Source: Streptomyces sp. NBC_00237 (GTDB lineage Bacteria; Actinomycetota; Actinomycetes; Streptomycetales; Streptomycetaceae). From it: DNA of 64,000 bases. Below, piece after piece: positions 42,960-53,029 of this stretch. Made by a program: the position numbers and the translations under genes. The DNA lies in NCBI RefSeq assembly GCF_026342435.1, contig NZ_JAPEMT010000001.1, positions 671,993 through 735,992 on the forward strand. The letters are read 5' to 3'. How positions within the stretch are numbered: the stretch's first letter is position 1; each line of letters starts with the position of its first letter. A model generated the notes under the pieces. It was given only the letters and a program-made list of their open reading frames with translations. It was not told the DNA's origin and did no database searches.

Positions 42960-43889
42960 ATGGATGTGCACACCAGGGACCTTCGCTACTTTCTCGCGGT
43001 GGCCGCGGAGTTGAACTTCACCCGGGCCGCGGAGACGCTGTACGTGTCTCAGTCCGCTCTCAGCAAGCAGATACGGCAGCTCGAACGGGCCATCGGTGCT
43101 GAGTTGTTCGTGCGGGACCGGCGCGAGGTGCGGCTGACCGAGGCGGGTGAGGCGCTGCTGCCGCATGCCCGACAAACGTGTTCCGTATGGGAGTTGGGGA
43201 CGGTCGCGATCGCCGCGCTGCGCACGGCGACGGCGGGTGTGCTCACCATCGGCATGAGTACGGGTCCGGCGCGGGGCGGGATCCTGCCCGCGATCCGCTC
43301 CCGGTTCACGGACGCGCACCCGGAGGCGACGCCCGTGCTGCGGCAGGTCGACTGGGGGGACCCGACGGCCGGGCTCGCCGACGGCAGCAGCGACGTCGCC
43401 TACGTGTGGCTGCCGCTGCCGGAACCGTCGCGGTACGCGCATCTGGTCCTGGCGGAGGAACCCCGGCTGGTCGCCCTTCCGGCAGGGCACCGGCTGGCCG
43501 GGCGCACCTCGGTCGACTTCTCCGAACTGCTGGACGAGCCCTTCCTCGCACTGCCCGACTCGGCGGGCCCGCTGCGCGACTACTGGCTGGCGACGGACGC
43601 CAGGAAGGGGGTCGCTGTGCGGGTGGGCGCGGTCGTGGGCGGCCCCGACGAGACGTACGAGGCGCTGGTGGCGGGGCAGGGGGTGGTGCTGGTCGCCGCG
43701 GGCAACGCGGCGTCGCTGCTGCGGGGGGATGTGGTGGCGGTCCCGGTGCGGGGGGTCACGCCGTCGCGGTTCGCGTTGGCGTGGCGGAGGGATGACATTC
43801 GGCCTCTCGTACGGGCGTATGCGAGGGCTGCACAGGGACCGGGCGGGCCGGGGTCGGGCGGGCCGGGGTCGGGCGGGCCGGGCGCGTAG
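42960..43889 (+). CDS. LysR-family transcriptional regulator
   Basis: 309 residues: N-terminal winged helix (LRYFLAVAAELNFTRAAETL, VSQSALSKQIRQLE) and the LysR substrate-binding domain (VLTIGMSTGPARGG, VAYVWLPLPEP, LVAGQGVVLVAAG). The C terminus is a short Gly/Pro tail from three GGGCGGGCCGGGGTC-like units. The effector and target are unknown; it is divergent from the DUF2268-merR pair with 224 bases between, which it may control. Confidence 0.92.
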   Translation: MDVHTRDLRYFLAVAAELNFTRAAETLYVSQSALSKQIRQLERAIGAELFVRDRREVRLTEAGEALLPHARQTCSVWELGTVAIAALRTATAGVLTIGMSTGPARGGILPAIRSRFTDAHPEATPVLRQVDWGDPTAGLADGSSDVAYVWLPLPEPSRYAHLVLAEEPRLVALPAGHRLAGRTSVDFSELLDEPFLALPDSAGPLRDYWLATDARKGVAVRVGAVVGGPDETYEALVAGQGVVLVAAGNAASLLRGDVVAVPVRGVTPSRFALAWRRDDIRPLVRAYARAAQGPGGPGSGGPGSGGPGA

Positions 43890-43899
43890 GGGCGGGCCC

Positions 43900-44560
43900 C
43901 CGCCACCCCACGCCCTCGGCCCCCATACGCCCCGCCTTTCCCCAGCCCCCTGGGGGAGCGAGGCCGCCACGCCTCGCTCCCCTCCCCACCGAGCCCCCTC
44001 GGGCTCCGCCCAGCCCCCTCTGGCTCCGCCCTTCCTCTCCCGCCCAGCCCCCTCTGGCTCCGCCTCCGCCTAGCCCCCTCGGGCTCCGCCTTACCTCGTC
44101 CCCTTGGGCGGCGGGGCCGCCCCCCGGGGGGGCGGGACGGGCGGGCAAGGGGGCGGCCCCCCTCGCTCCGGGCCCACCCCGGAGCGGCCCCGACCAGCCC
44201 CGGTGCCGCCTCGCCCCGCGCAAGGGGCCCGCCCCAGTGCTGCCCGCTGTTACCTCCGCCTATGGGTGCGCCGCGCCCGGGTGCGCCTGCGGCGGGCCGC
44301 CCCAGACCCTTCCCCAAGCTCTCAACTTCGTTCGAGCAGGGGAGACCCCATCCTTCACCTAAACTCGCGAGGCTTGGGGTGGGGATGTGCGGGTGCGTCG
44401 TGGCTGGGCGCGCAGTTCCCCGCGCCCCTAACAGCCCCGGCGGAGCCGGGAGCGCACCCGCGGCGGAGCCGCACAGTGACACAGCCCCGCGCCCCTCAAG
44501 GGGCGCACCCTCCCAGACCCGGCGGAGCCGCACAGTGGTGGCGGCCCCGGGGCCCCGGCG
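43900..44560. repeat. GC-rich dispersed intergenic repeat, copy 3
   Basis: The 710-base gap before the HD hydrolase is built of CAGCCCCCTCGGGCTCCGCC-type units, GGGCGGCGGGGCCGCCCCCC, and from 44352 to 44431 a segment present in inverted orientation at 48805-48883 with one mismatch. No gene seen. Confidence 0.8.
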
Positions 44561-44599
44561 GAGCGTGGCTCCGTGTTCGTGGGCAGGCACACTGGCTCC

Positions 44600-45262
44600 A
44601 TGACGATCCTGCCTCCCGACCTTCCCGACCGCTGGGCCGCGGTGATCGCCGCCATCAGCCCGGCCGGTTCGGCCGGTTCGGCCGGTGCGGCCGACCCCGC
44701 CCCGTACGCCCAAGCCCTGCTCACCCGCTGGGCGGAGCCCCACCGCGCCTACCACACCCCCACCCACCTCGCCGCTGTCCTCACGCACCTCGACACCCTC
44801 GCCGACCACCCCGCCGACCCCGACCTCGTACGCCTCGCGGCCTGGTTCCACGACGCCGTGTACGACCCCGAGCGCGACACCAACGAGGAGCGCTCGGCGC
44901 GGCTCGCCGAGCGGGCCCTCGCCGAGCTGGGCGTCGGCGACGAGGACGTCGCCGAAGTCGCCCGGCTGGTCCGCCTGACCGTCACGCACGACCCCGACGA
45001 CGGCGACACCAACGGCGAGGCCCTCTGCGACGCCGATCTCGCCGTCCTCGCCTCCGCCCCCGAGGACTACGCCGCCTACGCCTCGGCGGTCCGTACCGAG
45101 TACGCCTTCGTCCCGGACCCCGACTTCCGCACGGGCCGGGCCGCCGTACTCGCCCAACTCCTCGCCATGCCAAGGCTGTTCCGCACTCCGTACGGCACTT
45201 CCCACTGGGAGGACGCGGCCCGCCACAACCTCACCACGGAGTTGCTGCTGCTCTCTCCGTGA
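44600..45262 (+). CDS. HD-superfamily metal-dependent phosphohydrolase
   Basis: 220 residues resembling the predicted HD hydrolases of COG4339: RAYHTPTHLAAVL supplies the first His, AWFHDAVYDPERDTNEERSA the HD pair, LVRLTVTHDP a further His and CDADLAVL the last Asp. Likely a cytosolic phosphomonoesterase of unknown substrate. A CACACT box 6 bases before ATG 44600 suggests a leaderless start. It converges on copA, with four bases between stops. Confidence 0.85.
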   Translation: MTILPPDLPDRWAAVIAAISPAGSAGSAGAADPAPYAQALLTRWAEPHRAYHTPTHLAAVLTHLDTLADHPADPDLVRLAAWFHDAVYDPERDTNEERSARLAERALAELGVGDEDVAEVARLVRLTVTHDPDDGDTNGEALCDADLAVLASAPEDYAAYASAVRTEYAFVPDPDFRTGRAAVLAQLLAMPRLFRTPYGTSHWEDAARHNLTTELLLLSP

Positions 45263-45266
45263 GCGG

Positions 45267-47552
45267 CTACGCCGCCTTGAAGCTCCGCAGCCGCAGGCTG
45301 TTGCCGACCACGAAGACCGACGAGAAGGCCATCGCCGCCCCCGCGATCATCGGGTTCAGCAGTCCCATCGCCGCCAGCGGCAGCGCGCCGACGTTGTAGG
45401 CGAAGGCCCAGAAGAGGTTCGATTTGATCGTGCCGAGGGTCCGGCGGGAGAGGCGGATCGCGTCGGCCGCCGCCCGCAGGTCTCCCCGTACGAGCGTCAG
45501 GTCGCCCGCCTCGATCGCGGCGTCCGTGCCCGTGCCCATGGCCAGACCCAGATCGGCCTGGGCGAGGGCTGCGGCGTCGTTGACCCCGTCGCCGACCATG
45601 GCGACCGAACGGCCCTCCTCCTGAAGGGACTTGACGACGCTGACCTTGTCCTCCGGCATGACCTCGGCGATCACCCGGTCGATGCCGACCTCGGCGGCGA
45701 CCGCCTCGGCGACGGCCTTGTTGTCGCCGGTGAGCAGGATCGGGGTCAGACCCAGGGCGCGGAGACGGCGGATCGCTTCCGCGCTGGTGTCCTTGACGGC
45801 GTCGGCGACGGTGAGGACCGCACGGGCCTCGCCGTCCCAGGCCACGGCGATGGCCGTACGTCCGGCCGCCTCGGCGTCCGCCTTCGCCCGCTCCAGCCCG
45901 GCGGGGAGGGCCATCGCCCAATCCGCCAGCAGCTTCGTACGGCCGACGAGTACGGCGTGCCCGTCGACGACGCCGTGGACGCCGAGCCCGGGAACGTTCG
46001 CGAAGTCCTCGGGAGTGGGGAGCTTGCCGACCTTCTCGACGGCCCCCGTGGCGACGGCCTGGGCGATCGGGTGCTCGGATGCGTTCTCCAACGCGCCCGC
46101 CAGCCGCAGGACTTCGGCCTCGTCGACGCCCGGCGCGGTGTGCACGGACAGCAGGGTCATTTTGCCGGTGGTGACGGTGCCGGTCTTGTCGAGGACGATC
46201 GTGTCGACCTTGCGGGTGCTCTCCAGGACCTCCGGGCCCTTGATCAGGATGCCGAGCTGGGCGCCGCGCCCGGTGCCGACCATGAGGGCGGTCGGAGTGG
46301 CGAGGCCGAGGGCGCAGGGGCAGGCGATGATCAGTACGGCGACGGCCGCGGTGAAGGAGGCCGTCAGCCCGGCCCCGCTCCCGAGCCAGAAGCCGAGCGT
46401 GCCGAGCGCGAGGGCGATGACGATCGGGACGAAGACCGCTGAGATCTTGTCGGCGAGCCGCTGAGCTGCTGCTTTGCCATTCTGTGCGTCCTCGACCAGC
46501 TTGGCCATCCGGGCGAGCTGGGTGTCCGAACCGACCCGCGTCGCCTCGACGACGAGCCGCCCGCCCGCGTTGAGGGTGGCCCCGGTGACGCTGTCGCCCA
46601 CGGCCACCTCGACCGGCACGGACTCGCCCGTGAGCATCGAGGCGTCGACCGCCGACGACCCCTCCACGACCTTCCCGTCGGTGGCGATCTTCTCGCCCGG
46701 CCGTACGAGGAAGCGGTCCCCTGCCTTCAACTCCCGGATGGGAACGGTCACTTCACCGCCGTCGTCGCGCACGAGGGTCACGTCCTTCGCGCCCAGGTGC
46801 ATCAGGGCCTTCAGGGCGGCCCCCGCCTTCCGCTTCGACCGGGCCTCGAAGTAGCGCCCCGCCAGGATGAACGCGGTGACACCGGCCGCGGCCTCCAGGT
46901 AGATGTTCCCGGCGCCGTCGCTGCGGGCGATGGTGAACTCGAAGGGATGCGTCATTCCGGCCATGCCCGCCGTGCCGAAGAACAGCGCCCACAGGGACCA
47001 GAGGAAGGCGGCCGACGTGCCGACCGAGATGAGCGTGTCCATCGTCGCCGCCCCGTGCCGGGCGTTGGTCCACGCGGCCTTGTGGAAGGGCCAGGCGGCG
47101 TACGTGACGACGGGTGCGGCCAGCGTCAGCGACAGCCACTGCCAGTACTCGAACTGGAGGGCCGGGACCATCGCCATCGCGATCACCGGTACGGCGAGGA
47201 GGGTGGCGGTGATGAGGCGCTGGCGGAGGGAGATGAGGGCCGGGTCGGCCGGTTCCTCCGCGTCCTCGCCGTCGGGTGGGGTCTCGTCCCGTACGGGAGC
47301 GGGCTCCTCGGCGGTGTAGCCGGTCTTCACGACGGTGGCGATGAGGTCGGCGACCTCGGTGTTCTCGCGGTCGTACGCGATCTTCGCCTTCTCGGTGGCG
47401 TAGTTGACGGTCGCCTCGACGCCGTCCATCCGGTTGAGCTTCTTCTCGATGCGGGCGGCGCAGGAGGCGCAGGTCATGCCGCCGATGGCGAGCTCGACGT
47501 GGGCGGGGGGAGCCGCCGGTGCCGGGGCGGGTGCCGGGGTATGGACGGGCAT
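45267..47552 (-). CDS. copA: Copper-exporting P1B-type ATPase CopA
   Basis: 761 residues. One N-terminal heavy-metal domain (C28 and C31 in [15 protein letters not shown]), eight transmembrane helices with the ion-channel motif CPC in [17 protein letters not shown], the phosphorylated Asp in [23 protein letters not shown] (the HP locus) and [14 protein letters not shown]. It pumps Cu+ out of the cell. No copper chaperone gene follows. Two CsoR-like operators lie 116-203 bases upstream. Confidence 0.96.
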   Translation of the reverse strand: MPVHTPAPAPAPAAPPAHVELAIGGMTCASCAARIEKKLNRMDGVEATVNYATEKAKIAYDRENTEVADLIATVVKTGYTAEEPAPVRDETPPDGEDAEEPADPALISLRQRLITATLLAVPVIAMAMVPALQFEYWQWLSLTLAAPVVTYAAWPFHKAAWTNARHGAATMDTLISVGTSAAFLWSLWALFFGTAGMAGMTHPFEFTIARSDGAGNIYLEAAAGVTAFILAGRYFEARSKRKAGAALKALMHLGAKDVTLVRDDGGEVTVPIRELKAGDRFLVRPGEKIATDGKVVEGSSAVDASMLTGESVPVEVAVGDSVTGATLNAGGRLVVEATRVGSDTQLARMAKLVEDAQNGKAAAQRLADKISAVFVPIVIALALGTLGFWLGSGAGLTASFTAAVAVLIIACPCALGLATPTALMVGTGRGAQLGILIKGPEVLESTRKVDTIVLDKTGTVTTGKMTLLSVHTAPGVDEAEVLRLAGALENASEHPIAQAVATGAVEKVGKLPTPEDFANVPGLGVHGVVDGHAVLVGRTKLLADWAMALPAGLERAKADAEAAGRTAIAVAWDGEARAVLTVADAVKDTSAEAIRRLRALGLTPILLTGDNKAVAEAVAAEVGIDRVIAEVMPEDKVSVVKSLQEEGRSVAMVGDGVNDAAALAQADLGLAMGTGTDAAIEAGDLTLVRGDLRAAADAIRLSRRTLGTIKSNLFWAFAYNVGALPLAAMGLLNPMIAGAAMAFSSVFVVGNSLRLRSFKAA

Positions 47553-47667
47553 GAACTGCTCCTTCGTCGTGGCCGTGGCGCTGGTGCGCTGGTGGCGCTA
47601 GGGGGCTGGTGTGTTGGTGGCGCGCTGGTGGCGGCGACTTCGCGGGTGGCTTGCTCTTGGGCTATTC

Positions 47668-47685
47668 ATTACCCCCAGGGGGTAT
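47668..47685. promoter_or_regulatory. CsoR-like operator 1
   Basis: ATTACCCCCAGGGGGTAT is a near-perfect inverted repeat of the TACCCC-GGGGTA type bound by the copper-sensing repressor CsoR. Confidence 0.7.
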
Positions 47686-47735
47686 CTGCTGACTTCATAT
47701 ATACCCCCCTCCCCCATGTGATGCAAGGAGCTGAT

Positions 47736-47755
47736 GTATACCCCCAAGGGGTATC
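47736..47755. promoter_or_regulatory. CsoR-like operator 2
   Basis: GTATACCCCCAAGGGGTATC repeats the motif 68 bases further from copA; a half-site ATATACCCCCC lies between at 47698-47708. The array should release copA when Cu+ rises and could also reach the divergent cutC. Confidence 0.7.
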
Positions 47756-47849
47756 TGGATGTCGGGCCCCGGAGGCAGGTCGCAGGCAGAGGTTGATCAC
47801 ACGCCGTGCGGGGGTGGTGCGCGGGCCCGCCATGAGCTCTAGTCTTGAT

Positions 47850-47865
47850 ATTGGACTAGACCTAT
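47850..47865 (+). promoter_or_regulatory. DasR-like site upstream of cutC
   Basis: ATTGGACTAGACCTAT keeps 12 of 16 positions of the dre consensus and shares the 12-mer TGGACTAGACCT... exactly (TTGGACTAGACCT core) with the nagK site apart from its ends. It lies 35 bases before the cutC ATG. Confidence 0.55.
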
Positions 47866-47900
47866 ATCCGTGTCGGCGATGGCGAAGGAAACCGAACCCC

Positions 47901-48599
47901 ATGAGTGAGCGTGCAGTCCTGGAGGTGATCGCCCTCAACGTCGAGGACGCGGTCGCGGCCCAGTCCGGAGGAGCCGACCGGCTCGAACTGGTGACGGACA
48001 TGTCCGCCGACGGGCTGACGCCCCCGGTCGAGATCTTCGCCGCTATCCGGGCGGCCGTGAACATCCCGCTGCGCGTGATGCTGCGATCCGCGGACGGGTT
48101 CGCGGCGGGCACGCCCGCGGAGGTGGACGCGCTGGTCGCGGACGCGCGGGCACTGCGGGCGGCAGGGGCGGAGGAGTTCGTCATCGGGTTCCTCGACCCG
48201 GACGGGACCGTGGACCTCGTCGCGGTCGAGCGGCTGGTGGCGGAGCTGGACGGCTGCCGCTGGACCTTCCACCGGGCGATCGACCGGGCCACCGACCGCG
48301 ACGCCGCGCGCAAGCAGCTGGCGGACCTGCCGGGCCTGGACACGTACCTGACGGCGGGCGCGGCGGAGGGTGTCGACGCGGGCCTGGAGACGCTGCTGGC
48401 CGAGGCGGGCCGGGCGGGCTCGCCCGGGTACGGGGCGGAGATCCTGGTCGGGGGTGGGCTGCGGCTTGACCACCTGCCGGTGTTGCGGGCGGGTGGGATC
48501 AACGCGTTCCACATCGGCGGCGCGGCGCGGCCGGAGGGGTGGGCGAAGCCCGTTTCCGCGGATGCGGTGGGGGAGTGGAGGGCGGTCCTCGACGCGTAG
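47901..48599 (+). CDS. cutC: CutC-family protein
   Basis: 232 residues, a TIM barrel of the CutC family: LEVIALNVEDAVAAQSGGADRLEL, MLRSADGF, FVIGFLDPDGTVD, FHRAIDRATD, LTAGAA, EILVGGGL and FHIGGAAR. CutC was named for copper homeostasis but its metal role is poorly supported. Here it is divergent from copA and yet has a DasR-like site at its own promoter, hinting at amino-sugar control. GGAA lies ten bases before the ATG. Confidence 0.92.
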   Translation: MSERAVLEVIALNVEDAVAAQSGGADRLELVTDMSADGLTPPVEIFAAIRAAVNIPLRVMLRSADGFAAGTPAEVDALVADARALRAAGAEEFVIGFLDPDGTVDLVAVERLVAELDGCRWTFHRAIDRATDRDAARKQLADLPGLDTYLTAGAAEGVDAGLETLLAEAGRAGSPGYGAEILVGGGLRLDHLPVLRAGGINAFHIGGAARPEGWAKPVSADAVGEWRAVLDA

Positions 48600-49270
48600 C
48601 GGGGCGGTCCTTGCTGGCTGGGGCTTGCGTGGAGGTGCCCCTTCGGGGGCGCGGGCCTGAGCCACTGTGCGGCTCCGCCGCGCGTGCGCTCCCGGTTCTG
48701 CTGGGGCTGGTGGGCGCGCCCCTTTAGGGGCGCGGGGCTGTGTCACTGTGCGGCTCCGCCGCGCGTGCGCTCCCGGTTCCGCTGGGGCTGGGGGGGCGCC
48801 CCTTTAGGGGCGCGGGGAACTGCGCGCCCAGCCACGACGCACCCGCACATCCCAACCCCAAGCCTCGCGAGTTTAGGTGAAGGGGTGGGTCTGGGGCGGC
48901 CCGCCGCAGGCGCACCGGGGTGCGGCGCACCCATGGGCGGAGGTAACGGCGGGCAGCACCGGTCCGACCCCCTCGCGAGGGGCGAGGCGGTACCGGGGCG
49001 GGCCGGGGCCGCTCCGGGGTGGGCCCGGAGCGAGGGGGGCCGCCCCCTTGCCCGCCCGTTCCGCCTCCGGGGGGGCGGCCCCGCCGCCCAAGGGGGCTAG
49101 GCGGAGGCGGAGGGCAGAGCCCAAGGGGGCTCGGCGGAGGCAGAGCTCAAGGGGGCTAGGTGGAGGCGGAGCCCGAGGGGGCTAGGTGGAGGTGGAGGAG
49201 GAGGCTAGGCGGGAGCGGAGCCAGAGGGGGCTGGGCGGAGCTTGAGGGAGCGGGGCGGAGCCTGAGGGAG
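48600..49270. repeat. GC-rich dispersed intergenic repeat, copy 4 (inverted)
   Basis: Fills the gap after cutC. Bases 48805-48883 are the inverted counterpart of 44352-44431. CCCTTTAGGGGCGCGGGGAA and AAGGGGGCTAGGCGGAGGCG type units recur. The word CGGCTCCGCCGCGCGTGCGC appears twice 100 bases apart. No gene seen. Confidence 0.8.
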
Positions 49271-49301
49271 TGAGGTGGAGTGGAGGGCGAGGGGGAGTGG
49301 G

Positions 49302-49607
49302 TCAGTGGTGGGGGTGGGGGGATGTGCCATGCTGGCCCGCCGCCCAGGCGTCACGCTCGTAGCGCCAGTCACCACCCTCCCCCCGCCCAGCCCGCACATC
49401 CCGCTTCCAGTCGTCCGCGTAGTCCCCCAGCAGGACGACGCCCACCGCCGCCCCCAGGAAGATCCGCACGGCCCGGACCGCGCGGGCCACGCGGTGGGGC
49501 TTGTCGGAGACCGCCGTGGCGCCGGTGTGCGCGCGGTCCGTGTTCGTCGTCGTACGGGCGGCTGCCCTGCCCGTACCCGCACCGGGGGTGAAGGTCGCTG
49601 TACTCAT
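49302..49607 (-). CDS. Small putative membrane protein
   Basis: 101 residues. A Thr/Ala-rich start, one hydrophobic stretch (IFLGAAVGVVLLG, about 50-62) after a run of Arg/Val, then a charged tail (DYADDWKRDVRAGRGEGGD). No family recognised. Coding is supported by regular third-position GC and by a clear single-pass layout, but the gene borders the repeat and could be spurious. Confidence 0.45.
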   Translation of the reverse strand: MSTATFTPGAGTGRAAARTTTNTDRAHTGATAVSDKPHRVARAVRAVRIFLGAAVGVVLLGDYADDWKRDVRAGRGEGGDWRYERDAWAAGQHGTSPHPHH

Positions 49608-49818
49608 GCATCCATGGTGTCCGCCGCCCCTCCCCGGCACATCGGACCCCGGGGTGAACCTCCCCCTCCCGCCCCTCCACCCTCAGACTGACGCTCCGGG
49701 CCCCGCCCCTCAGACCTGGGTCCCATCCGCCCTCACCCGCAGGGCCCGGAGGGGCCGCTCGGAGGGGCCGCGGCCTCCGCCCCGTAAGAAATCATTCGCC
49801 AGAACCCGCCCCCGAAGC

Positions 49819-49824
49819 TAGAAT
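49819..49824 (+). promoter_or_regulatory. -10 box TAGAAT upstream of helD
   Basis: TAGAAT predicts a start near 49831 and a 180-base leader. I looked for the rifamycin-associated element of helR-type promoters in this 400-base gap and did not see it; nothing else stands out. Confidence 0.45.
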
Positions 49825-50009
49825 CGCGCGTCTGCCCGCCTCCCTTTCGTGGAGCGCGCCGCCCGGACGGAAACCGGTCGGCAGCCAGACGTGACTTCCC
49901 CGCCGAGCCGAGCCGCACACCCGGCCGCCCCGGTCCTCGCTCCGCGCCAGGGCCCCGGCCGCCGCAAGGAACCCGGCCGCCCGGCCCGCGTACAGCCGGA
50001 GGCTCCACC

Positions 50010-52115
50010 GTGCCCGCGCACGAGATCATCACCGTCACCGCCGACTCTTCTGACGACCCGCTCGCCAGAGAGCGCGCCCACCTCTTCGCGTCCCGCGCCG
50101 CCCTGCGCGCCATGCGCGAGGACATCGAGAACCTCGACATCAAGGACGTCACCGCGAACTGGGTCAACGCCGTCGTCCTCACCGCCCAGATCGAGGACCG
50201 CATCAAGGCCCTCGCGGACCTCTCCCACACCCCCCTCTTCTTCGGCCGCCTCGACTACCTCCACACGGTCGGCGCGGAGGACGCCGAGGGCACCCCCGGC
50301 GAGAACTTCTACATCGGCCGCCGCCACGTCCACGACGCCGACGGCGACCCCATGGTCATCGACTGGCGCGCGCCCGTCTCGCAGCCCTTCTACCGGGCCT
50401 CGAAGAAGGATCCGCAGGACGTCGGCCTGCGCCGCCGCTTCGGTTACACCTCCGGCGAGCTCACCGCGTACGAGGACGAGCACCTCTCCGACCCGTCCGA
50501 CGCCGACGACCCGCTGACCAGCAAGCTCCTCCAGGCGGAGATCGAACGGCCGCGCGTCGGCCCGATGCGCGACATCGTCGCGACGATCCAGCCGGAGCAG
50601 GACGAGATCGTACGGTCCGGACTCGCCGGTTCGGTGTGCGTGCAGGGGGGCCCGGGGACCGGGAAGACGGCGGTCGGTCTGCACCGTGTCGCCTACCTGC
50701 TGTACGCACACCGGGAGCGGCTGGCCCGCACGGGCACGCTCGTCATCGGGCCCAACAAGTCCTTCCTCCACTACATCGAGCAAGTACTCCCCGCTCTGGG
50801 CGAGTTGGAGGTCAAGCAGGCGACGGTGGACGACCTGGTGACCAGCGGGGAGGGTGCGGGAATCGAGATCCTCGGAACTGATGAAACGTCAGCCGCCTCT
50901 GTCCTCAAGGGCGATGCCCGGATGGCGGAGGTCCTGCGCCGTGCGGTGCGTTCGCACGTGACCCTGCCCGAGGAAGGTCTCGTGGTGGTGCGCGGCTCGC
51001 GGCGGTGGCGGGTTGCCGTGTACGAACTGGAAGAGCTGGTACGGGAGTTGCTCGACCGGGACATCCGGTACGGGGCGGCCCGCGAGGCCCTTCCGCAGCG
51101 CATCTCGCACCAGGTGCTGGTACGGATGGAGCAGGCCGGGGAGGCGCCCGACGACCGGGTGCAGGACGCGGTGGCCCGCAACCCCGCGGTGAAGGCCGCG
51201 GTCAAGGCGATCTGGCCGCCGGTCGACCCGGCGAAGTTGGTGCTGCGGCTCCTGTCGGACGCGGAGTTCCTGGCCGCGCACGCGGAGGGGGTGCTGAGCG
51301 AGGAGGAGCAGGCCGCCGTGCTGTGGACCAAGCCCGCGCGGTCGGTGCGGTCGGTGAAGTGGTCGTCGGCGGACGCCGTACTGATCGACGAGGCGCGGGA
51401 CCTGGTGGCGCGGACGCACTCGCTCGGGCACGTGGTGCTCGACGAGGCGCAGGACCTGTCGCCGATGCAGTACCGGGCGGTGGGGCGGCGGTGCAGCACG
51501 GGGTCGGCGACCGTGCTCGGGGACCTGGCGCAGGGCACCACGCCCTGGGCGACGGGGAGTTGGGCCGAGGCGCTCGGGCATCTGGGGAAGCCGGACGCGG
51601 TGGTGGAGGAGCTGACGGCGGGCTTCCGGGTGCCCCGGGACGTGATCGCGTACGCGTCACGGCTGCTGCCGTACATGTCGCCGGGGCTCGCCCCCGTGTC
51701 GTCCGTACGGGAGTCGCCGGGGGCGATGTCGGTGACGCGGGTCGCGCAGGGGGCCGATCTCGACGCGGCGGTCGTCGCGGCGTGCGAGGAGGCGCTGCGG
51801 CACGAGGGGTCGATCGGGCTGATCGCGGCGGACGCGCGGATTCCGGTGCTGGCGGGGGCGCTGGGGGCGGCGGGGCACGTGCCCCTGTCCCCCGGTGAGG
51901 AGACGACGGCGTCGTCCCGGCTGACGCTGGTGCCCGCGTCGCTGGCGAAGGGGCTTGAGTACGACTACGTCGTGCTGGACGAGCCCGCGGCGATCGTGGC
52001 GGGGGAGCCGGACGAGCGGACGGGGCTGAGGCGGCTGTACGTGGCGCTGACGCGGGCGGTGTCGGGGCTTTCGGTGCGGCACGCGGAGGAGCTGCCGGAG
52101 GCACTGACCACTTAA
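50010..52115 (+). CDS. helD: HelD-like RNA polymerase-associated helicase
   Basis: 701 residues of the UvrD/Rep-like superfamily 1, actinobacterial HelD class. An N-terminal coiled region reaching the polymerase secondary channel (about 1-80) precedes VIDWRAPVSQPFY, Walker A GGPGTGKT (about 212-219), VLDEAQDLSPMQYRAV (motif II), VLGDLAQGTTPW and the C-terminal SRLTLVPASLAKGLEYDYVV with LYVALTRA. HelD uses ATP to free stalled RNA polymerase from nucleic acid, in some species giving rifampicin tolerance. GTG start with GGAGG eight bases before. Confidence 0.9.
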   Translation: MPAHEIITVTADSSDDPLARERAHLFASRAALRAMREDIENLDIKDVTANWVNAVVLTAQIEDRIKALADLSHTPLFFGRLDYLHTVGAEDAEGTPGENFYIGRRHVHDADGDPMVIDWRAPVSQPFYRASKKDPQDVGLRRRFGYTSGELTAYEDEHLSDPSDADDPLTSKLLQAEIERPRVGPMRDIVATIQPEQDEIVRSGLAGSVCVQGGPGTGKTAVGLHRVAYLLYAHRERLARTGTLVIGPNKSFLHYIEQVLPALGELEVKQATVDDLVTSGEGAGIEILGTDETSAASVLKGDARMAEVLRRAVRSHVTLPEEGLVVVRGSRRWRVAVYELEELVRELLDRDIRYGAAREALPQRISHQVLVRMEQAGEAPDDRVQDAVARNPAVKAAVKAIWPPVDPAKLVLRLLSDAEFLAAHAEGVLSEEEQAAVLWTKPARSVRSVKWSSADAVLIDEARDLVARTHSLGHVVLDEAQDLSPMQYRAVGRRCSTGSATVLGDLAQGTTPWATGSWAEALGHLGKPDAVVEELTAGFRVPRDVIAYASRLLPYMSPGLAPVSSVRESPGAMSVTRVAQGADLDAAVVAACEEALRHEGSIGLIAADARIPVLAGALGAAGHVPLSPGEETTASSRLTLVPASLAKGLEYDYVVLDEPAAIVAGEPDERTGLRRLYVALTRAVSGLSVRHAEELPEALTT

Positions 52116-52139
52116 CACCGCCGAACCGGCTCACTCGGT

Positions 52140-52940
52140 CATTCCGTGCCCCCGCTTCCCCCGCCCACATCCACGGCGAGCCCACCCTCCGCCTCGGCCC
52201 CTCGCACGGCGAGCCCACCCTCCGCCTCCCTTCGTTGCGCGGCGGGGCCACCCTCCACCCCCTTCCCTGGGCGGCGGGGCCACCCTTCTCTTCCCCCGCC
52301 CGCCCTCGGCGGGCGGGGCCGCCCCCTCGCCCTCCTTGGGCGGCGAGGGGGCCAGCCCCTCTCTGCTTCCGCCGAGCCCCCTCGGGCTCCGCCCTCCGCC
52401 TCCCCAGCCCCCTTGGGCGGCGGGGCCGCCCTCCGCCCCACCTCGTTGGGCGGCGGGCCAGCCCCTCTCCGCTTCCGCCCAGCCTCCTCGGGCTGGCTCC
52501 GCCCTCCGCCTCCGCCTAGCCTCCTTGGGCGGCGGGGCCGCCCCCCGGGGGCGGGACGGGCGGGCAAGGGGGCGGCCCCTCTCGCTCCGGGCCCGCCCCG
52601 GTGCCGCCCGCTTTTGCCTCCGCCGACGGGTGCGCCCCACCCTGGTGCCGTCTGCCCGGGCTCCGCCGATGGGTGCGCCGCACCCGGGTGCCTGCGGCGC
52701 TGCCCCGGTCCCGCCCCTTCACCTAAAGCGCTCGGCCGCGCGGCTGGGTGGGTGGCTGGTCGCGCAGTTCCCCGCGCCCCTAACGGGGCGCACCCCCCAG
52801 CCCCAGCGAAGCCGGGAGTGCACGCGCCGCGGCGCCGCACAGTGGTACAGCCCCGCGCCCCTGACGGAGCCGGGAGTGCACGCGCCGCGGAGCCGCACAG
52901 TGACACAGCCCCGCGCCCCTGACGGCGCACGGAGCTCCCC
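52140..52940. repeat. GC-rich dispersed intergenic repeat, copy 5
   Basis: The 914-base gap between helD and the mannosyltransferase gene is almost wholly repeat. Bases 52523-52783 are identical to 19782-20042. Upstream of that, CGGCGGGGCCACCCTC-like units recur; downstream, GCCGGGAGTGCACGCGCCGC appears twice about 60 bases apart. No gene seen. Confidence 0.85.
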
Positions 52941-53016
52941 CACCGCGCACCCGCACTTCAGCACAACCCCCCGCCCCCGACCGGGCGCACCCGTGCACGC
53001 CCCCGCCGAACCCTCA

Positions 53017-53022
53017 TAGGGT
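53017..53022 (+). promoter_or_regulatory. -10 box TAGGGT of a leaderless gene
   Basis: TAGGGT ends seven bases before GTG 53030, without a ribosome site. Confidence 0.5.
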
Positions 53023-53029
53023 TGCCGTC

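Noticed and set aside
49608..50009. Rifamycin-associated element upstream of helD
   Set aside because: I searched the gap by eye for the element's inverted G/C halves and found no convincing match, so HelD rather than HelR is the better label.
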